From assembly GCA_950295325.1 (NCBI GenBank), contig OX485805.1, forward strand, positions 35,823,501 to 35,887,500: a DNA stretch of 64,000 bases, written 5' to 3'. Under the pieces are notes generated by a model. That model did not search any database. It was given only the letters and a program-made list of their open reading frames with translations, and was not told the origin of the DNA. Positions 10,836 to 22,461 of the stretch are shown here, in pieces (the stretch's first letter is position 1; every line of letters begins with the position of its first letter). The position numbers and the translations under genes were made by a program. The stretch comes from Polytrichum commune (lineage: Eukaryota; Streptophyta; Polytrichopsida; Polytrichales; Polytrichaceae).

Positions 10836-11499
10836 CTTGTCTTCCAATATGGTTTTGATCAGCAAATGCGAATGCAATATGGCTCTGCACTGCAATACCA
10901 GACTCTGCAATCAAAAGTGCCAAAGGAATTAAGAAAGTATTGAAATTGGAATCTCACTTGCTCTCAGTGTTGTTGTAGCTCATATGTTTTCAAGCAAACC
11001 TTAAGCCCTAAACCACAACAACGCAATCATACAAAATGCAATTGCAATGTTATAGAAATTCTTACCTTTGTAGAATGTTTGCTCCTAAACCACACCTCTT
11101 CCTCGTGCTGCAGGTAGGACCAACTGCAAATTTACAATATAATTCAGGTTACAAACCTCTAGTAATTCAATGTACACATGCATGATTCAATGAAACTGTT
11201 GTTGCATACTCTTTCAATGCTCTCTAAGGAAATCATCTATGGAAGAACAACATTTAGAAGTACTCCAATACAGTCTACAACAAGTTGCTCATAAATCAGA
11301 TTGAAACATTTTGATATGTATGCAAAAAAAACAATGAACTACAAATTGAAGCTACTCATTTTGAATTGTCAAAAACACATGCTTCAAGATGAAAGGGGGG
11401 GAAAACTACTCCAACCCTAAAACCTTGCAACAACTGAAAGTACTCCTAGAGCATCCTAATGGGCAGCAGCATGCAAGAAACTTACTCACGCTCTGAGGC

Positions 11500-11945
11500 G
11501 CCTCCGCAATTGACCAGCAAGAATGGGTTTTGCAACAAGAATGAGAAGAGCAGCAAGAATGGGAGGAGCAATAATGGGAAGGAAGAGCATCAAGAGAAGG
11601 AAGAGAAGGAAGAGAAGAGCAGCAAGAGCATGAAGAGCAGTAAGAGAAGTAGGAGGTAAGAGAACTAAGTCTGTGAGGTAAGAGAACTAATAGAACTAAG
11701 TGTGTGAGGCAAGAGAACTAAGAGAACTAAGTGTGTGAGGTAAGAGAACTAAGAGAAGAGCAGCAAGAGCACGAAGAGCAATGTGTGGAAGAGAAGCAAG
11801 ATAGTAGCAATGTGTGGAAGAGAAGCAAGATAGTAGCAATGTGTGAAGAGAAGCAAGATAGTAGCAAGAGAAGAGCAACAAGAGCACGAAGAGCAACAAG
11901 AGCACGAAACAAAAACACGAAGAGGAGGGCGAAGAGGAGCTGGCT
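11500..11945 (+). repeat. Purine-rich low-complexity block
   Basis: Imperfect short repeats of the type GAAGAGCAGCAAGAGCA and GTGTGAGGTAAGAGAACTAA. Charged or leucine-rich open frames on both strands are translations of this repeat and not genes. Confidence 0.75.
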
Positions 11946-13266
11946 AGTATGAAACCCTAAAACAAAAGAGGGCCTCCAGGTGTCCTGACCCCAAACGTCA
12001 CATCAACCCCGCGCCCAAACGCCACCTTAAATCCTTACGTGGCATAACCCTACTGGTACAACAAGTGGTATAGACTCTCATCTTTCTCAATAAACTAGTC
12101 TATTTGTGTGATTTATACTTAGTTCGTTGATGTTATTATCATATGTCATAATAACATCTTATGTTTATGCTAAGGCAAGTTAAAAGTCACACTAAATCCA
12201 TCTCTAAATGGGTGCAATCACGGTAAAGTGGACAACTCCTGATCCATGCCTAGTGTTAAGTGAAAGTGATTCAATTTTATGTACTAACTTTGAATTTTGT
12301 GAAGAAATAAACCATAGACATTTTTAAAACATCTTGATCTACAAAGCCAAGCAATTTATGATGACAAAAAGAATTCCAAGAAAAGTCTACCTATTTTAGA
12401 AGACAGTGCAAGTGGCGTGCAAGTAGGTGATATTGAATAAGTGACTGTCTAAAATTTGTTTAAAATATGATAAAATTACATTAAATTGATGGTTTTTTAC
12501 AAAGTTTTGTGGTGATGCCCTCAAGTAGATAATGATTTCAAGGAATATAAAAAAAATTCTAACTCCAAATTGGTTAAGGTCATGAAATCTACATCCAAAA
12601 CCAGACTCAACCATTTGTTTTTGAGCATCACTTTTGATGCTAAGTATTGAAGATCTCAACTTGATATTCTACATTTGTGTATTTAACACAACAATAGAGG
12701 TCATCATAAAAAAAGTCCAATTTAAATAACTCTTTGCTACTACTTTTAGGCCTTTGACCAAAAAAATTATGGTTTTAGTATAGCAAAGCACTATTTTGGT
12801 CCACTTTACCATGCTTGCACCCAAATATAAAAAGAGACATCTCATTTGTAGCTTTGGCAAATAGGACCAACATTATTCGTTTGAGTGGTATGTGGTTTGA
12901 CTCCAAGAACGGATACCAAAAACACTTGCAAACCAAAAAATATTGAATTTCAATGCTCAAAGTATGATAACCATGTAGGTTCAATAGTCAACATAATTGC
13001 AGGGACCTATATGACCATAAGCGTAAGCGGGCTTTAAATTACTAGTACACTAAATATTGTAAGTAGTATCGCTTAATATTTAGTTGTTTGGAATGCTATA
13101 ACTATTCATTGTATATTATGTCATTGTCAACAATTAAAACCCTTCAATAATAATAAAAAGAAAGCATTTTGTAACTCCAAACAATGAGAGAAACTAAATA
13201 CCATTTGTACTGTAGCATGTATGGAGGGGACTATATATTTCTTGTTGATTAACTTCTGTATAAGAT

Positions 13267-13512
13267 TTGTTTCTTCTCAAAGGTGGGATTCAAATGCAAT
13301 TGGGACAATATACCAATTGGCCACAAATTCTCATGAAACTTTGCCATGTCATACTTGTGACTCCCTCAATTATCGCAATAAGTTGTGAAAGGGGATTTTC
13401 AAACCTAAATTATGCTATCAAGAGCCACTTGCAAACTTCATTGAAGTTGGACACTTTGGATGCTTTGATGCGAGTATCATTATCCATGATATTTAAATTT
13501 AAGCATAGTTGA
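13267..13512 (+). pseudogene. hAT transposase C-terminal remnant
   Basis: An 81-codon frame contains the hAT dimerisation-domain pattern, including SCERGFSNLNYAIKSHLQ followed by a LDTLDALMRVSL stretch. This is the C-terminal end of plant hAT transposases and their domesticated relatives. The DDE part and zinc finger are absent nearby, so this is a relic. Its frame opens with poor flanking sequence and no clear start. Confidence 0.75.
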
Positions 13513-13982
13513 AACGCAATTAACAAAACCGAAACATCGAGATATGGGTTGAATTCATATGTTTATAATATCTTAAACAACATTACGGATTAATTCTGTA
13601 TCTCCACACATACTAGGTGCTTGTTTTAAAACAAAACGAATGGGTATGTGTTGAATTTGCATCCCTCTTGCACATTACACAACCTTCGGGATTCATCCAA
13701 TCTTTCCACACCGAGGCCTGAGCTTGTATTATCGCTTATAAGTAGTAGCAAACTTGTTTATACTGGAGTTTTTGTTTCAGTGGTAAGTTGTGTTAAGTAC
13801 TCAATTATAGAATACCAATATATGATCTTAAAAACCTTTAATCAAAAGTAAAGGTTTAAAGCAAATGGTAAAATATGGCTTACAACATAAATCCATCTAT
13901 GTGATGTAATGTTTGGACAATTTAACAACGACATCATATTAATAATGTAGGTGGATTTTTCCATTCATAACATTATTGAAGT

Positions 13983-14116
13983 CCATAACATGATTGTTTT
14001 GTGGGATTGATAGTATTTTATAAAATATTCCTTCATATTCCCACATTCACTCTTAATATGGGAATATAAAGGAATATTTTATAAAATACTATCAATCCCA
14101 CAAAACATTGTTATGG
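13983..14116. repeat. Long hairpin, MITE-like
   Basis: Two nearly complementary arms of about 50 bp run from CCATAACA to TTATGG, around a short loop near 14037-14060. The inner arm GTGGGATTGATAGTATTTTA pairs perfectly with its partner. It could be a small inverted-repeat element or a foldback. I see no clear target duplication. Confidence 0.75.
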
Positions 14117-14413
14117 ATTTGAATAATGCTATCTTAAGCTCACATCAAAGGATAACAAGTATCAGCCAAATCTTGTACTTGCCTCTAAGGGGTAGATTTT
14201 ACCCAGCCAAAGAAAGATTTTAAAAAATGAAAGGTAAGGTTACCCATAAATTTGCTTCACTTTTGAAATGTTTATGATTTTATTTTACAAAATTTAAAGG
14301 TAGTCATATATTAGTTTTGAATTACTTCCACTTAAGCCTTGACATGTATTGGGAGTTATTCAGTTAACCATGCTTGCACTATGTCCTCGTGTTTGTTTAG
14401 GGTTGGGCGATTA

Positions 14414-14439
14414 TAGGGTTTAGGGTTTAGGGTTTAGGG
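14414..14439 (+). repeat. Interstitial telomere-type repeat
   Basis: One TAGGG followed by three TTTAGGG units, the Arabidopsis-type plant telomere motif. It is too short to be a telomere; such short runs are common in plant promoters and spacers. Confidence 0.8.
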
Positions 14440-15645
14440 TACCACGTATGAACTACTGAGAGTATCCCCCTTCTGTCACCTACTTAATATTGCTTGCCTT
14501 AATAATATTTGGATACCCCACCCTCCGCTTCTTTCCATTATGCTTTGTTGGGCTCATAATGGTACTTGGAACAACAATTGCTATTGTTTGAGTCATTATT
14601 GTAGATAATGTACATGGGGTACGAAAATTGGTTTTTTTCTCACGTATAGTACATGAAGAAGGCTAGTATTAGTTTTTTTGAAATAAATGTTGATGTACTG
14701 AAGGGGGCCCTAAGGTTAAGAGAGGTAATTGACAATATTGATTTTAATGCAACCCATAGTATCTATGACAATAGATGTGCTACTTTCATGGCCTCTAGGC
14801 GCTCAAAATTTGTGTACGTATTAATACAATAATATATAGGTGTGTAAAGGTGGGTAAATTAAACGGGTTGGATGGTAGGGTGGTGGCCAATGTAATTACG
14901 ATATTAAATGCAAGATGAGAGGAGATAACATGATATTGGAGTGAATATCATTACATCGTATGCAAAACAATAAAATAGAGGCTAGTTTAATTTTGAATGA
15001 CATGTATTTTTATTCTCCATGTACTATTGTTGTTGTGTGGTTAATGTTTTACACGATACTATAATTTTTTGTCTACTAATTCTACAATGAACTTTCAATA
15101 TTAGGTACTTCAATATTAAAACCCCCCCTCAACAATGTTCAATGTTCATATCTTATTAGCCAATTTTCTTTGTTGTCCACCATAAATATGTAGATGCCTT
15201 TTGCTTTGTCATTATGTGGACTCATGGTCTATGGATGTTGTCTACTATGAATACACATTCCATTGTAAGGCTGGCACACGGAATGTAGTAATGTTAGGTT
15301 TTTATTTATAGGACGTAGTTGGTGGCTAGTATCCTATGTTGGAAAACGGATCCAAGGGAAAACGATGAGTACTTAAGGGGGCATTCCCCCCACCAAGGGA
15401 CTCTTTTTGCATCTCAGATGTGGGTTGCGCTGCTTGGACCCTTGTAGCGTGCTGGATGTTTATTTTGTGCAGGTACAGATCCTATTGCAATGGACCTTTT
15501 ATACCCCAAATACTAAATTCCAAGCTCTAAACCCATTAGTGGAGCCAATTTTTATGTGGATTGCACTTAGTATGATTGATTTTTTTGTTTATGGCAGGTA
15601 TCGTTCCTGGTGCAAGGTTCCTATTATGGCGCCGCAAATCGCGGA

Positions 15646-15961
15646 GGTTTACGGACGCGCGTCCGTAAACCTTAAACATGTTGGTTAATTGGATATCTAT
15701 TGCTTTGAGAATTGTACTTGAGGTATTACTCATGTACACTGAGGTTTACGGACGCACGTCCGTAAACCTTAAACCTGTTGGTTAATTGGATATCTATTGC
15801 TTTGAGAATTGTACTTGAGGTATTACTCATGTACACTGAGGTTTACGGCGCGCATCCGTAAACCTTAAACCTGTTGGTTAATTGGATATCTATTGCTTCG
15901 AGAATTGTACTTTAGGTATTACTCATGTACAATGAGGTTTACGGACGCGCGTCCGTAAGCC
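15646..15961 (+). repeat. 97-bp tandem units, one palindrome each
   Basis: Three tandem units of 97, 97 and 96 bp plus a final palindrome. Each unit starts with a palindrome (15646, 15743, 15840, 15936), followed by a conserved tail (CTTAAACCTGTTGG and on). The second and third palindromes carry single changes or a one-base loss. Confidence 0.9.
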
Positions 15962-16058
15962 TACGTACCTTATGGAACCATAGTTCGGCATTGCACCTGA
16001 ACTGACATCATGACCACTTGCTATGTGAGTCTGCCAACGAGACTGTATTGTCCTGAAA

Positions 16059-16698
16059 ATTTACGGACGCGCGTCCATAAACCTTAAACCTCCGGGCGCA
16101 TTAATCCTTTATTGCCTTGATCGTTTACGGGTTTAGTGGTAATAATGACGTCCAGAGAGATTTACGGACGCGCGTCCGTAAACCTGCAAACCTTTTGTGC
16201 CATAATTTCGACCATGTGCCATGTAGAATATTACATTGAGACTGTACGGTCAATGGAGGTATAAGATCCTTAAATCCTAAACTTACATCACCCTATGTGT
16301 CATAGTATAATATTTTGACATTGATAAAACACAGTAGGAAGCGCGTATGTTAACCTCTTCAAATGCATAGTCGTCAGGCCTGGGTATACGTGTCCGTGGC
16401 ACATGGACATCTTAGTTCCCTAAACCTCTGTGTGTCTTGGACACCACTGACTTTTGACATTGGGATGTTTGCGGACGCGCGTCCGTATACCTATTTTGTA
16501 TAGTTTGCGAAACCATTTGCGCATGTTACTGACCTCTTTGAGCACGAAGAGTTTTACGGGTGCGCGTCCATAAACATGTCATATTTTTGTTGTCTGGACC
16601 TGTCCGCCGACTATGAACAAATAAAGGAATTTGTATACGCGTGTGCTTGCACTAATAATGTTGTTACATGGAGGTATACGAACGCGCGTTCGTATACC
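16059..16698. repeat. Scattered X palindromes upstream of the plus-strand gene
   Basis: Copies at about 16059, 16161, 16468, 16552 and 16673. The last is a 26-bp perfect palindrome with half-site GGTATACGAACGC. It differs from the standard at several positions in both arms at once. Confidence 0.9.
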
Positions 16699-16837
16699 AA
16701 TGTGTCTTTGTTTCCAGGCCATGAAATCCACTATTGTTCACATTGTGTTTCATTGACAATAAGCATTATGACTATCCATGACATTTATTGAATGGGATAT
16801 TTTGACATACTCTTCATTTGGATCACTTGTAGTGGCC

Positions 16838-18179
16838 ATGGATTCCAACGTCGGTGATAGTGCATTTGAGTTCTCTTCGGAATCGTCAAGCTATGGTAGC
16901 GAATTTGAAGGTGTCATGGAACGGGAAACTACAATTGATGTCGCAAATGCAGAGGATGATTTCATACCACCATGTAAGGGTTATTCGCGGGAACAGTGGA
17001 TTGATCTTGATGTTGTCCTAGTCAATGGATGTGGCGTCCCCGTGGCCGATGGTGTTTGTCGGAACTCGAATCCTACGGATTGTATTGATGCAAATCCCCT
17101 TGGGGAGGAAGATGTTGGGGTGTGCATTTTGAACTCCTTGAATCCTTTGGAAGTACCTCCTGGTTGGAGATTCTCTCTTCGTCGATGGCCGTTGCGAAGT
17201 GTTCTTCACGATGGTGTCAACTTGTGGAATCATGCCCGTCGTTTTGAGGAAATACAAAAGGATTTGTTCGCCACAATGCGTCCTAGACAAGGTCGGCGTA
17301 AATATGATTCCGTTCGCGTGCCCCGTGAACCCACGCAACGTCGTCGAGATCTAACATTGGGAGACACATCTATTAGGTCCGTAGCAACAAAGGATTGTTG
17401 TGCAAAGAGGTCTTGCCAACTATTTCCCCGTGACAAAATCAAATCTTTGAGACAAGAGATGTGGCTTGCGGACTTTCGTATGCGATCTGCAAAGAAACTT
17501 GAAGTCCATCGTAACATGCACTTTGATGCCGAAGGTCGTAAGGTTGTGACCTTGGAAAATATAGAGGTATGTTGCACGGCATGGTACATTATACATGCTA
17601 TTTTAAAGGCAGATTTTTATAGGTTCCAGAACTACTCGCTGCAAGGACGGCGTTCTCGGTTCCATGGCAACTCTGGTACAAAGAAGCCTAGGGAGGCAAC
17701 ACTCCAAGCGGCTGCAACACTATCAACCATCATTATGCCATTAGCGGATGCGATGCCACACAAGACACGGACTCTGCCGTCGGGGGAAAAGGTTGTCCAG
17801 ATGGTTTTGCCTACAGGGACAAAATGGAAGAACATACTTATGGATGTTAATGAGGTTGGCGAAAAGGCTGGATGTGGGCCGATTTCGTTGTCAAAATTGA
17901 GTGTGATCAAGAATCAACAATTTGCAGAGTACATTACGAAGAGGCCTGGGGATAAGTTTGCTAGGTGTTCTGCTTGTGAGAAATATAAGGGCCTTCGAGA
18001 TGCACATCCAATAGGGACTGAGTCGCACAATAGACATCAACGAAAATACATTGAGCATGTCAACAACCAGGAGGCACACCGTCAAGACTACTACAAGAAT
18101 CGCGCATTATCGATAATGAGGCCGAATGAGGTGTTGACAATCATTCATGACAAAATGGACCATGCGAAGACTGCGTGCC
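16838..18179 (+). pseudogene. DUF7869-like X gene, copy 1, truncated by LTR-A
   Basis: Starts at ATG 16838, four bases after an acceptor ending in CTTGTAG; the upstream 20 codons of the open frame are leader. It gives 447 codons until LTR-A begins at 18180, so the second exon with the catalytic-fold region is lost. Visible parts: an acidic serine-rich N-terminus; a cysteine cluster (KDCCAKRSC) near residue 188; a basic KIKSLRQEMW helix; and a CSAC motif followed by histidines near residue 385. The same gene on the minus strand at 23864-26953 is about nine-tenths identical by eye. That copy shows what is missing: the exon with DNCAKDNK and GHTHDDID. The frame itself has no lesion before the truncation. 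Confidence 0.7.
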
Positions 18180-18889
18180 TGTGAGGCCAAACCCCCCACC
18201 CTTAAGCGTCCGTAGTCCGAGTAGTGGGTTTGGGCTCACATTCCTCCGCGGTATTGGATTTGGACTTGGATGAGTCCATAGTGCAATGTTCACCCTTCAA
18301 GTGGTCTTGGATTTAACTGGAATTTCACTTTTAACAACTCAATGTACGATTTCAATACGTATGTGGAGAATGCACAAGTTAACTATGTTATTTTAACCTC
18401 CTTATGCTCGGGTGCTATTTTGTCTTTGTTTGCTTCTAACGTCCATCCGGCTGCTTTAGCTACACAAGCCCTTAAGGATATCCCTCTCCTAAATGGAGTC
18501 CGTGCCGTTGACTCTATACTACCACTTGAACTATCACTTGTGTATTCCGTATCGCTACTATAAGAGGTCTCACTTGGTGTCTCCATACCGTACATAAGCC
18601 TTTAAGTATTAAGAAATACTTATGTGACTTATGTCAATCTCTCCCTCGCACCTTTGGTCTTTGCTTCCTTTGTCTTGCCATCGCGAGAGTGCTCCACATT
18701 CTCCATTAAGTCGTGCACGTGGTTTATTTTTAAAGAGAGGATGCAAGTGTTAAAAAAAACACTATTCTCTATAGTCAATCTCAAATACATTTACTTGTGA
18801 AAGCCACACATAACACTAACTAGCATAATGTAACTAACTACTTGTCTATGAGCTAATTAGGTAGGCTATCTACTAAGCTCCTTCATGAA

Positions 18890-19112
18890 CCCATCTCTTT
18901 ACTTTCTAATTACATGAACCTAGCTCCTTCATAAACCCAGCTCCTTCATAAACCCAGCTTCTTAGCTTCTAACTAAACAAACCCAGCTCCTTCATGAACC
19001 CAGCTCCTTAGCTTCTAACTAAACAAACCCAGGTCCTTCATAAACCCAGCTCTTTACTTTCTAACTAAACAAACCCAGCTCCTTCATAAACCCAGCTCCT
19101 TCATGAACCCAC
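18890..19112 (-). repeat. Tandem repeats inside LTR-A
   Basis: Repeats built from AACCCAGCTCCTTCATGAA and TTAGCTTCTAACTAAACAA modules, five or more imperfect copies. In the element's direction they lie in the 3' half of the LTR. Confidence 0.7.
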
Positions 19113-19618
19113 AACTTTGTAGTTGTAATCCCCAACTACCTCACTAATTATTCAAGCCCTTAACTAATCTTCCTACCTAATTTCCCTAATTCTACTAACA
19201 ACCCCTTTCTAATCACACAATTCTTCTCTAATCCTAAAATCCTAAAATCCTAGAGAGGAGAGGGGGAGAGAGAATTTCCTAACTTCACTAAGACTAACTA
19301 ATCCACACAAGTATATTTTTGCACTCATCACAACATCAAGTGCTCAACTCTTAAACATGGAACTTGCAACCACGTGTATTCAAAACATGAACTTTAAGTA
19401 CCACAAATTGGAATCATGAATTAACTTTAAAATCCTTCACGTCAACACTAATTCTACCAAGAGGTCAAGCCCTCTTCAAGGCTAACAAGCCTTGGCTCTC
19501 AAACTAAAAACTAAGCACACACATGTGCTCCAATATGGCTTCCCACACCCACACTTATAACTCGTGGGGTGCCTTGGAGCACAAAGGAAAGAGAGGATGA
19601 GTATGGGAAGAATGAGGG

Positions 19619-19626
19619 ATTATATA
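19619..19626 (-). promoter_or_regulatory. Probable TATA box of LTR-A
   Basis: TATATAAT on the minus strand, about 0.7 kb from the LTR start, followed by a CCCTCATTC pyrimidine-rich stretch. Position and sequence suit the LTR promoter; no start site can be seen. Confidence 0.5.
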
Positions 19627-20327
19627 GTAAGCTTGAGGGGGTGAGCACCCTCAAGGCTCACGATAAGCCCTTGAGATTTCCTCCTACTTAGTAGGCGCCA
19701 ATCCTATCTTCTAAGCCTTCCTCCCTCAAATGATCAACAAGGATCCTAATTCGAACATTTAACTAGCCTTGGCTTTCTACCTACCACACTTTACCAAACT
19801 TGGGATGCTTCAACCCAAACTTAGCCTCCTTCGCTTTCCGCCGCCATAACTTTCTCCCCTTACTTTCCCAAATCGTCGCTCACCACTTAATTCAAACCAC
19901 GATGCTTAACTCGTGATTTGATTGGTGCTTTGAGAATTTGCTTATCCTCCACCTTGCATTCTTCCTTGGGCCTTCCCCATTAAGTGGCCATGATGAGGTG
20001 GTCCACTTGTGCGCTCCATGTGATCCTCCATTCATCCCAATTCGAATGCACTTGCCTCTTGAGTCACTTTGGTTGTCTCCATCCATTTGTACTAGCCTAC
20101 TCACTAACTATTCAATCCAAGTTCTCCTTACCTATCATCATTCACTCAAATCCTTCCGAAGGTAAAAACACAATAACAACTCACATCCTAGCCTCTTACA
20201 ACATGGTACTTCTAAGACTAACATTTCACTCTTTTTATATTTTTGTGAAGTAACATGCTACTTCAAAGTGCATCAACTAACGTTTCAAGGGTCTAAGACT
20301 AAATGTGGGCACCCTTTTGGGCTCACA

Positions 20328-21292
20328 GGTCCCTTAACAATCTTGCCAATTTTCGTTTCTAGCAAAGGTTACGAGCGCTAACCATTCGCATTCCGCCATG
20401 CTAATGGATAGCTCCTCTTACCCCGGACCAATAGTTCATAGGAGGGAACCAACCCTCCTACTTTGCTTTCGGGACTCACCCCTTAATCGCTAACCCATTT
20501 CCCCAATGTGGACTTCCATCCATGGAAGTACAATCCTATGTTGATCATCGCGTTGCCGGAGCAACTACAACAACCCGAAGCATACTAGGCAACTATGGCC
20601 TCACAATAGGCCAAAGCCCATGGAGGCCTTGCCGTTCGGCCTCGGGTGGGTGAGGCCACACCACCTCACCCATATAAGCCTCTAGGACTCTACGCGGGGC
20701 CCCTACCCCACCGTCAACCAACCTCTTGTCTCTCTACCAAGAGTTGGGGCCAAGTGGACATTTTCCCTTAGCCGCTGGGCCTAGAAGCCCCCAGCAGCTT
20801 CAGACCATCATAACTTCCTTGTATGATGTCTGATCATAACAACCAACCACTTCATCTTCATCTACGCTTCACGTAGATGCCGATGGACTCCTCACTTGCC
20901 CCATTCGGGCAAGTGGTGAGGAAGTTATGCCTGTTTGAACCTTGGCAGTCCCGGGAATCACTCCCAGGCACTGCTGTACCAGGGCGCTGTCCCGGGACAG
21001 CGCCCCACTCAAATGGCCATAACTCCTAGCTCACACCTCCTAGCTCACCTCCGATTGAGGTGTTCTTGAGCATTCTAGAATCACCACGCCATGAGCTACG
21101 CATAGCTCATGGCCTTACCCTTGTGCCTCCTAGTCTCCGTGGGTGGGAGGCGTTCCCAACGCCCGGGGCCCTCACCCACACTAGGATCACTTGGGCCCTC
21201 TCACCAACGGCGCCACAAGTCCCGGGTGTCACTCCGGGGTCCCCCTTGTGCCCATGGTGTTTTGGGCACTCCTCATGGAGAGGTGCGCGACA
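20328..21292 (-). repeat. LTR-B, truncated at its left end
   Basis: Matches the 973-bp LTRs of B1 and B2 but lacks the first 16 or so bases (the CGCAACCCTTGCTAG end). It abuts LTR-A at exactly the LTR-A terminus, which suggests that element A inserted into it or recombined there. No B internal sequence is attached. The right end is intact (GCGCGACA). It carries a local duplication of CACACCTCCTAGCT near 21030-21050. Confidence 0.85.
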
Positions 21293-21389
21293 CGCAGGGT
21301 TCGGAGCATAGCGTCGCGGCTCCCCACCGATCCTCCCCGAGGAGTGTGGAGGACAGCGTGCTGGTCCCCCTGATTTTGCCCTCGCCACC

Positions 21390-21600
21390 TTCGCCTCCCA
21401 AGACCCGGTTCCTGGTGCTAGACCTCAACGGGGTCCTTGTCCAGTGCGTGCATTGTCCGAGGGTGCCCACGGTACCTTTCTGCAAGCCCGAGGACGCCAA
21501 CTACGATGGACCCCCCGCGTACATCAAAAGCAAGCTAGTGTACCTCCGCCCGTGGCTTCGGCGCTTCCTACAGGCAGGGTTGTCTATCGCGACGTCATGA
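21390..21600 (+). pseudogene. HAD (FCP1-like) phosphatase gene fragment
   Basis: About 65 codons with a VLDLNGVLVQ motif, then CKPEDANYDG and a KLVYLRPWLRRFL helix. These correspond to residues 5-65 of the intact X phosphatase at 51203-51922, though clearly diverged. It is GC-rich compared with that gene. The frame ends soon after at a hairpin. The open frame reaching back to 21109 is LTR-B sequence and does not belong to it. It shows that phosphatase genes of this family recur next to B and X sequences. Confidence 0.7.
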
Positions 21601-21655
21601 CGGTGTTGTGCCGTCATGTCGTGTCGTGTCGTGACGGACCCCTCCGTCACGACAC
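21598..21655. repeat. Two GC-rich hairpins
   Basis: TGACGG and CCGTCA enclose a 7-base loop at 21598-21616. A 13-base arm GTGTCGTGACGGA pairs perfectly across CCCC at 21626-21655. They sit exactly where the phosphatase fragment stops, so they may mark an element end. Confidence 0.65.
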
Positions 21656-21844
21656 AATAGGGTCCACGTAGGGTCAACATAGGGTGAATGGACTAAGGTG
21701 GGTAAAATACTTACGTTCTTGCCAAGGTGGCGTCCTATGTGGCAGAAAACGCCGACGTGGATGTGCATATTTCCCTTGCCAAGTAAACCATTTTGCCATT
21801 GTGTTTATCATTATGTTAAAATCAAAGTAGAAAAATATGACTAA

Positions 21845-22056
21845 GGAGGGTGTGGGGCGGACGGGGGAGGGGGGTGGTGCGGACGGCGGAGGGGGGTGGA
21901 GCGGACGGACGGGGGGGGTGGAGCGGACGGACGGGGGGGTGGTGCGGACGGACGGGGGGGTGGTGCGGACGGGGGAGGGGGGTGGAGCGGACGGACAGGG
22001 GGGTGGAGCGGACGGAGGGGGAGGGGGGTGGAGCGGACGGGGGAGGGGGGGTGGAG
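21845..22056 (+). repeat. G-rich minisatellite
   Basis: About ten imperfect units of the kind GGGGGGTGGAGCGGACGGAC. The plus strand is strongly purine-rich with many G-runs. Open frames here on either strand (glycine-rich, or proline-rich on the minus strand) are translations of the repeat. Confidence 0.9.
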
Positions 22057-22418
22057 TGTGAGCCCAAAATGGTGCCCACATGTGGTGATTAACTCTTCGG
22101 AACCAATTTTAGTTTGACTTTGAGGTGTTATGATTATTCACAAAACATAAAATGAGTGAAGTGTGGTGTGGATTTAAGTTTAGGCATTAGAATGTGTGGT
22201 GTGGTTATTCCAAGGTTTGAATTCAATAAGAGTATGCCTTGATATTGTGAGTAGGGGGTAAGGTGAAGCAAGGTGAGCTCCGCGGGTTAAATGCCCACTT
22301 TTGGATCCACCTTGTTAGTTTAGGAAGAAGGAAGCTTGGTGGAAGGGGATTAGTCCCTACTTTAGAGGTGAAGGTTAAGGGATTGTGATTGGAGGTGCTA
22401 ATCCTCTCACCCTATCCT

Positions 22419-22461
22419 CACCTCTCTCTCTCCCTCTCTCCCTCTCTCCCTCTCTCCCTCT
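22419..22461 (+). repeat. CT-rich microsatellite
   Basis: Repeats of CTCTCTCTC and CCCTCTCTC inside the LTR-like sequence. Confidence 0.85.

Larger units (their letters stand above)
10836..15640. other. X spacer, copy 1
   Basis: About 4.8 kb, mostly AT-rich, with no supported intact gene. It holds a purine-rich low-complexity block, a hAT transposase remnant, a long hairpin and a telomere-type run, listed separately. The part from about 14760 to 15620 is homologous, in reverse orientation, to 34831-35690. Confidence 0.7.
7382..17308. repeat. Segmental duplicate of 54074-64000
   Basis: Every reading frame and landmark in this interval recurs exactly 46,692 bp further on, up to the end of the window: genes, palindromes, hAT remnant, hairpin and telomere run. 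There is no insertion, deletion or substitution in the stretches I compared. The copy at 54074 continues leftward into an intact exon, so that copy is the native arrangement and this one is the truncated one. Confidence 0.9.
18180..20327 (-). repeat. Complete LTR-A (2148 bp)
   Basis: The termini are TGTGAGG and GGGCTCACA on the plus strand, a matching TG...CA inverted pair. It is joined on the left to the interrupted DUF7869-like gene and on the right directly to a truncated LTR-B. The flanking five bases do not match (GTGCC versus GGTCC), so it is not a clean solo-LTR insertion. It is part of a rearranged nest. It contains a TATA box, a tandem array and a 70-codon serine-rich frame (18383-18595, minus) of unknown meaning. 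Confidence 0.88.

Noticed and set aside
11459-11952. Charged and leucine-rich small proteins
   Set aside because: They are translations of a purine-rich simple repeat.
14414-14439. A chromosome end
   Set aside because: There are only about three and a half TTTAGGG units within ordinary spacer sequence, and they recur unchanged in the duplicate.
21674-22117. Proline-rich extensin-like and glycine-rich proteins
   Set aside because: They are the two strands of the G-rich minisatellite.
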